The notes under the pieces: generated by a model
What the model was told of the DNA's origin: nothing
Databases searched by the model: none
What the model saw: the letters and a program-made list of their open reading frames with translations, nothing else
Position numbers and translations under genes: made by a program
In this document: piece by piece, positions 4,411 to 5,634 of the stretch
Layout: the number at the start of each line of letters is the position of its first letter
Numbering within the stretch: the stretch's first letter is position 1
Assembly (NCBI GenBank): GCA_903881065.1
Contig: CAIRRW010000503.1
Location: 1 to 5,634 of the forward strand
Reading direction: 5' to 3'
Length of the DNA stretch: 5,634 bases
From: an uncultured Bacteroidota bacterium
GTDB taxonomy: Bacteria; Bacteroidota; Bacteroidia; 2-12-FULL-35-15

Positions 4411-5403
4411 ATGAAAAAAGATACTGCTATTTTTGATTTAATTACAGAAGAAAAAAAGCGCCAAACCTTAGGTTTAGAGCTTATTGCTTCTGAAAACTAT
4501 GTAAGTGAGCAGGTAATGAAAGCAGCAGGATCTGTACTTACTAATAAATATGCGGAAGGATTGCCGGGAAAAAGATATTATGGAGGTTGTGAGGTCGTTG
4601 ACAAAATTGAACAATTGGCGATAGACAGAGCAAAAACATTATTTAATGCAGAATGGGTAAATGTGCAACCCCACTCAGGATCGCAGGCTAATGCAGCAGT
4701 AATGCTTGCATTATTAAAACCAAACAATAAAATTCTTGGATTTGATTTATCTCACGGAGGACATTTAACACATGGCTCACCCGTAAACTTTTCGGGCAAA
4801 TTATATCAAACTAGTTTTTATGGAGTAGAAGAATCGACTGGGAAAATTGATTTTGACAAGCTACATGCCATCGCATTAAAAAAACAACCTAAACTTATTA
4901 TTTGCGGAGCATCATCCTATTCGAGAGATTGGGATTATAAAAAGTTAAGAGAAATAGCTGACCATGTGGGAGCCTTTTTAATGGCTGACATTTCACATCC
5001 TGCAGGATTAATATCACGTGGATTGATGAATGACCCTTTGCCTCATTGCCATGTTGTAACTACTACAACTCATAAAACATTGCGTGGACCAAGAGGGGGA
5101 ATGATTATGATGGGCAAAGATTTCCCTAATCCATGGAAAGAAAAAAACACAAAAGATGAAATAAAAATGATGTCTGCAATATTTGATGCTGCTTTGTTTC
5201 CGGGCACTCAAGGTGGGCCATTGGAACATGTGATAGCAGCTAAGGCTGTGGCATTTGCTGAAGCACTAGAAGATGAATATATGAAATATTGTATTCAGCT
5301 TATGAAGAATGCCAAGGTGATGGCAAAATGTTTTATGGATAAAGGATATAAAGTAGTTTCGGGAGGTACTGATAACCATTCAATGCTTATAGATTTACGG
5401 TAG
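4411..5403 (+). CDS. glyA: Serine hydroxymethyltransferase, frame interrupted by TAG at codon 331
   Basis: The encoded part is a textbook GlyA. LELIASENY lies at 22-30, NKYAEGLPGKRYYGG at 45-59, QPHSGSQAN at 86-94, SHGGHLTHG at 114-122, ADISHPAGL at 192-200, and TTTTHKTLRGPRGG at 217-230, with the PLP-binding lysine K222. FPGTQGGPLEH follows at 263-273 and GGTDNHSMLIDLR at 318-330. The enzyme is a cytoplasmic PLP enzyme that converts serine and tetrahydrofolate to glycine and 5,10-methylene-tetrahydrofolate, the main one-carbon source. The family is about 420-430 residues, so a 330-residue product lacks most of the C-terminal domain, including the substrate-carboxylate arginine, and should be inactive. 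The same frame continues intact after the TAG to the window end, so this is one substituted codon and not a frameshift. The possible causes are sequencing error, a recent nonsense mutation, or read-through. Confidence 0.95.
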   Translation: MKKDTAIFDLITEEKKRQTLGLELIASENYVSEQVMKAAGSVLTNKYAEGLPGKRYYGGCEVVDKIEQLAIDRAKTLFNAEWVNVQPHSGSQANAAVMLALLKPNNKILGFDLSHGGHLTHGSPVNFSGKLYQTSFYGVEESTGKIDFDKLHAIALKKQPKLIICGASSYSRDWDYKKLREIADHVGAFLMADISHPAGLISRGLMNDPLPHCHVVTTTTHKTLRGPRGGMIMMGKDFPNPWKEKNTKDEIKMMSAIFDAALFPGTQGGPLEHVIAAKAVAFAEALEDEYMKYCIQLMKNAKVMAKCFMDKGYKVVSGGTDNHSMLIDLR

Positions 5404-5634
5404 AAAAATCTGACCGGAAAATTAGCCGAAAACATATTGGTAAGGGCAGATATTACTGTAAATAAGAACATGGTTCCTTTTGATGATAAATCACCATTTA
5501 TTACATCCGGCATACGAGTGGGAACTGCTGCAATTACGACAAGAGGTATTAATGACAAACAAATTCCGATGATTGTGAATTTAATAGATAAAGTATTATC
5601 TAACCCATATAAGGAACAAGCTATTGTGGAAGTA
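5404..5634 (+). pseudogene. glyA: Remainder of glyA after the in-frame TAG (C-terminal domain, runs off window)
   Basis: In the same frame as the upstream glyA, 77 codons continue without a stop to the window edge. They encode the conserved C-terminal domain: KNLTGKLAEN, then ADITVNKNMVPFDDKSPF and TSGIRVGTAAITTRG. The Arg of SGIR (codon 369 counting through the TAG) corresponds to the arginine that binds the substrate carboxylate. Nothing here shows decay. One mild oddity is GKLAEN where the family usually has GKEAE. About 15-20 more codons would be expected beyond the window. No ATG or promoter near 5404 suggests separate translation. It is best read as part of one glyA, intact apart from a single codon. 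Confidence 0.85.

Noticed and set aside
5014..5229. 71-codon minus-strand open frame antisense to glyA
   Set aside because: It is antisense to the PLP-lysine region of glyA and is a shadow frame.
5295..5558. 87-codon minus-strand open frame antisense to glyA
   Set aside because: It lies opposite conserved glyA codons and shows no recognisable protein; it is a shadow.

Overview
The window reads as chromosome of a low-GC member of the Bacteroidota. The evidence is threefold. The promoters carry the Bacteroidota -7 element TAnnTTTG, in three perfect copies. Genes mostly lack Shine-Dalgarno sequences. Several products belong to families typical of the phylum: a CRD-plus-OmpA envelope protein, a DUF4907-type secreted protein, and a secreted protein with a T9SS/FlgD-like C-terminus. 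I cannot name the genus.

Layout from left to right. Bases 1-596 (+) are the 3' end of an OmpA-family envelope protein. It converges, with a 4-bp gap, on a minus-strand pair: fsa/tal-type transaldolase (1221-1868) followed by a YciO/Sua5-family gene (601-1221), joined by a one-base TAATG overlap and preceded by a clear promoter. Bases 1869-2381 contain no protein gene. They hold a minus-strand 4.5S-type SRP RNA (2029-2124) with its own promoter and a T-tract end, and upstream of it a 21-bp imperfect tandem repeat array (2199-2345). Next come two minus-strand genes for secreted proteins of unknown function (2382-3242 and 3335-3688). They are separated by a perfect 22-bp inverted repeat that looks like a terminator and overlaps the end of the second gene. 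Diverging from them on the plus strand is a small four-helix membrane protein (3808-4275). Last is glyA, serine hydroxymethyltransferase (from 4411), which runs off the window.

The genes are mostly independent housekeeping and envelope functions: central carbon metabolism, one-carbon metabolism, protein targeting and the cell envelope. I see no defence, mobile or biosynthetic system. The points most worth a second look are three. glyA has an in-frame TAG at codon 331, followed by a fully conserved remainder. The SRP RNA sits under an open frame that could be mistaken for a protein gene. The 21-bp array lies directly upstream of the SRP RNA promoter.
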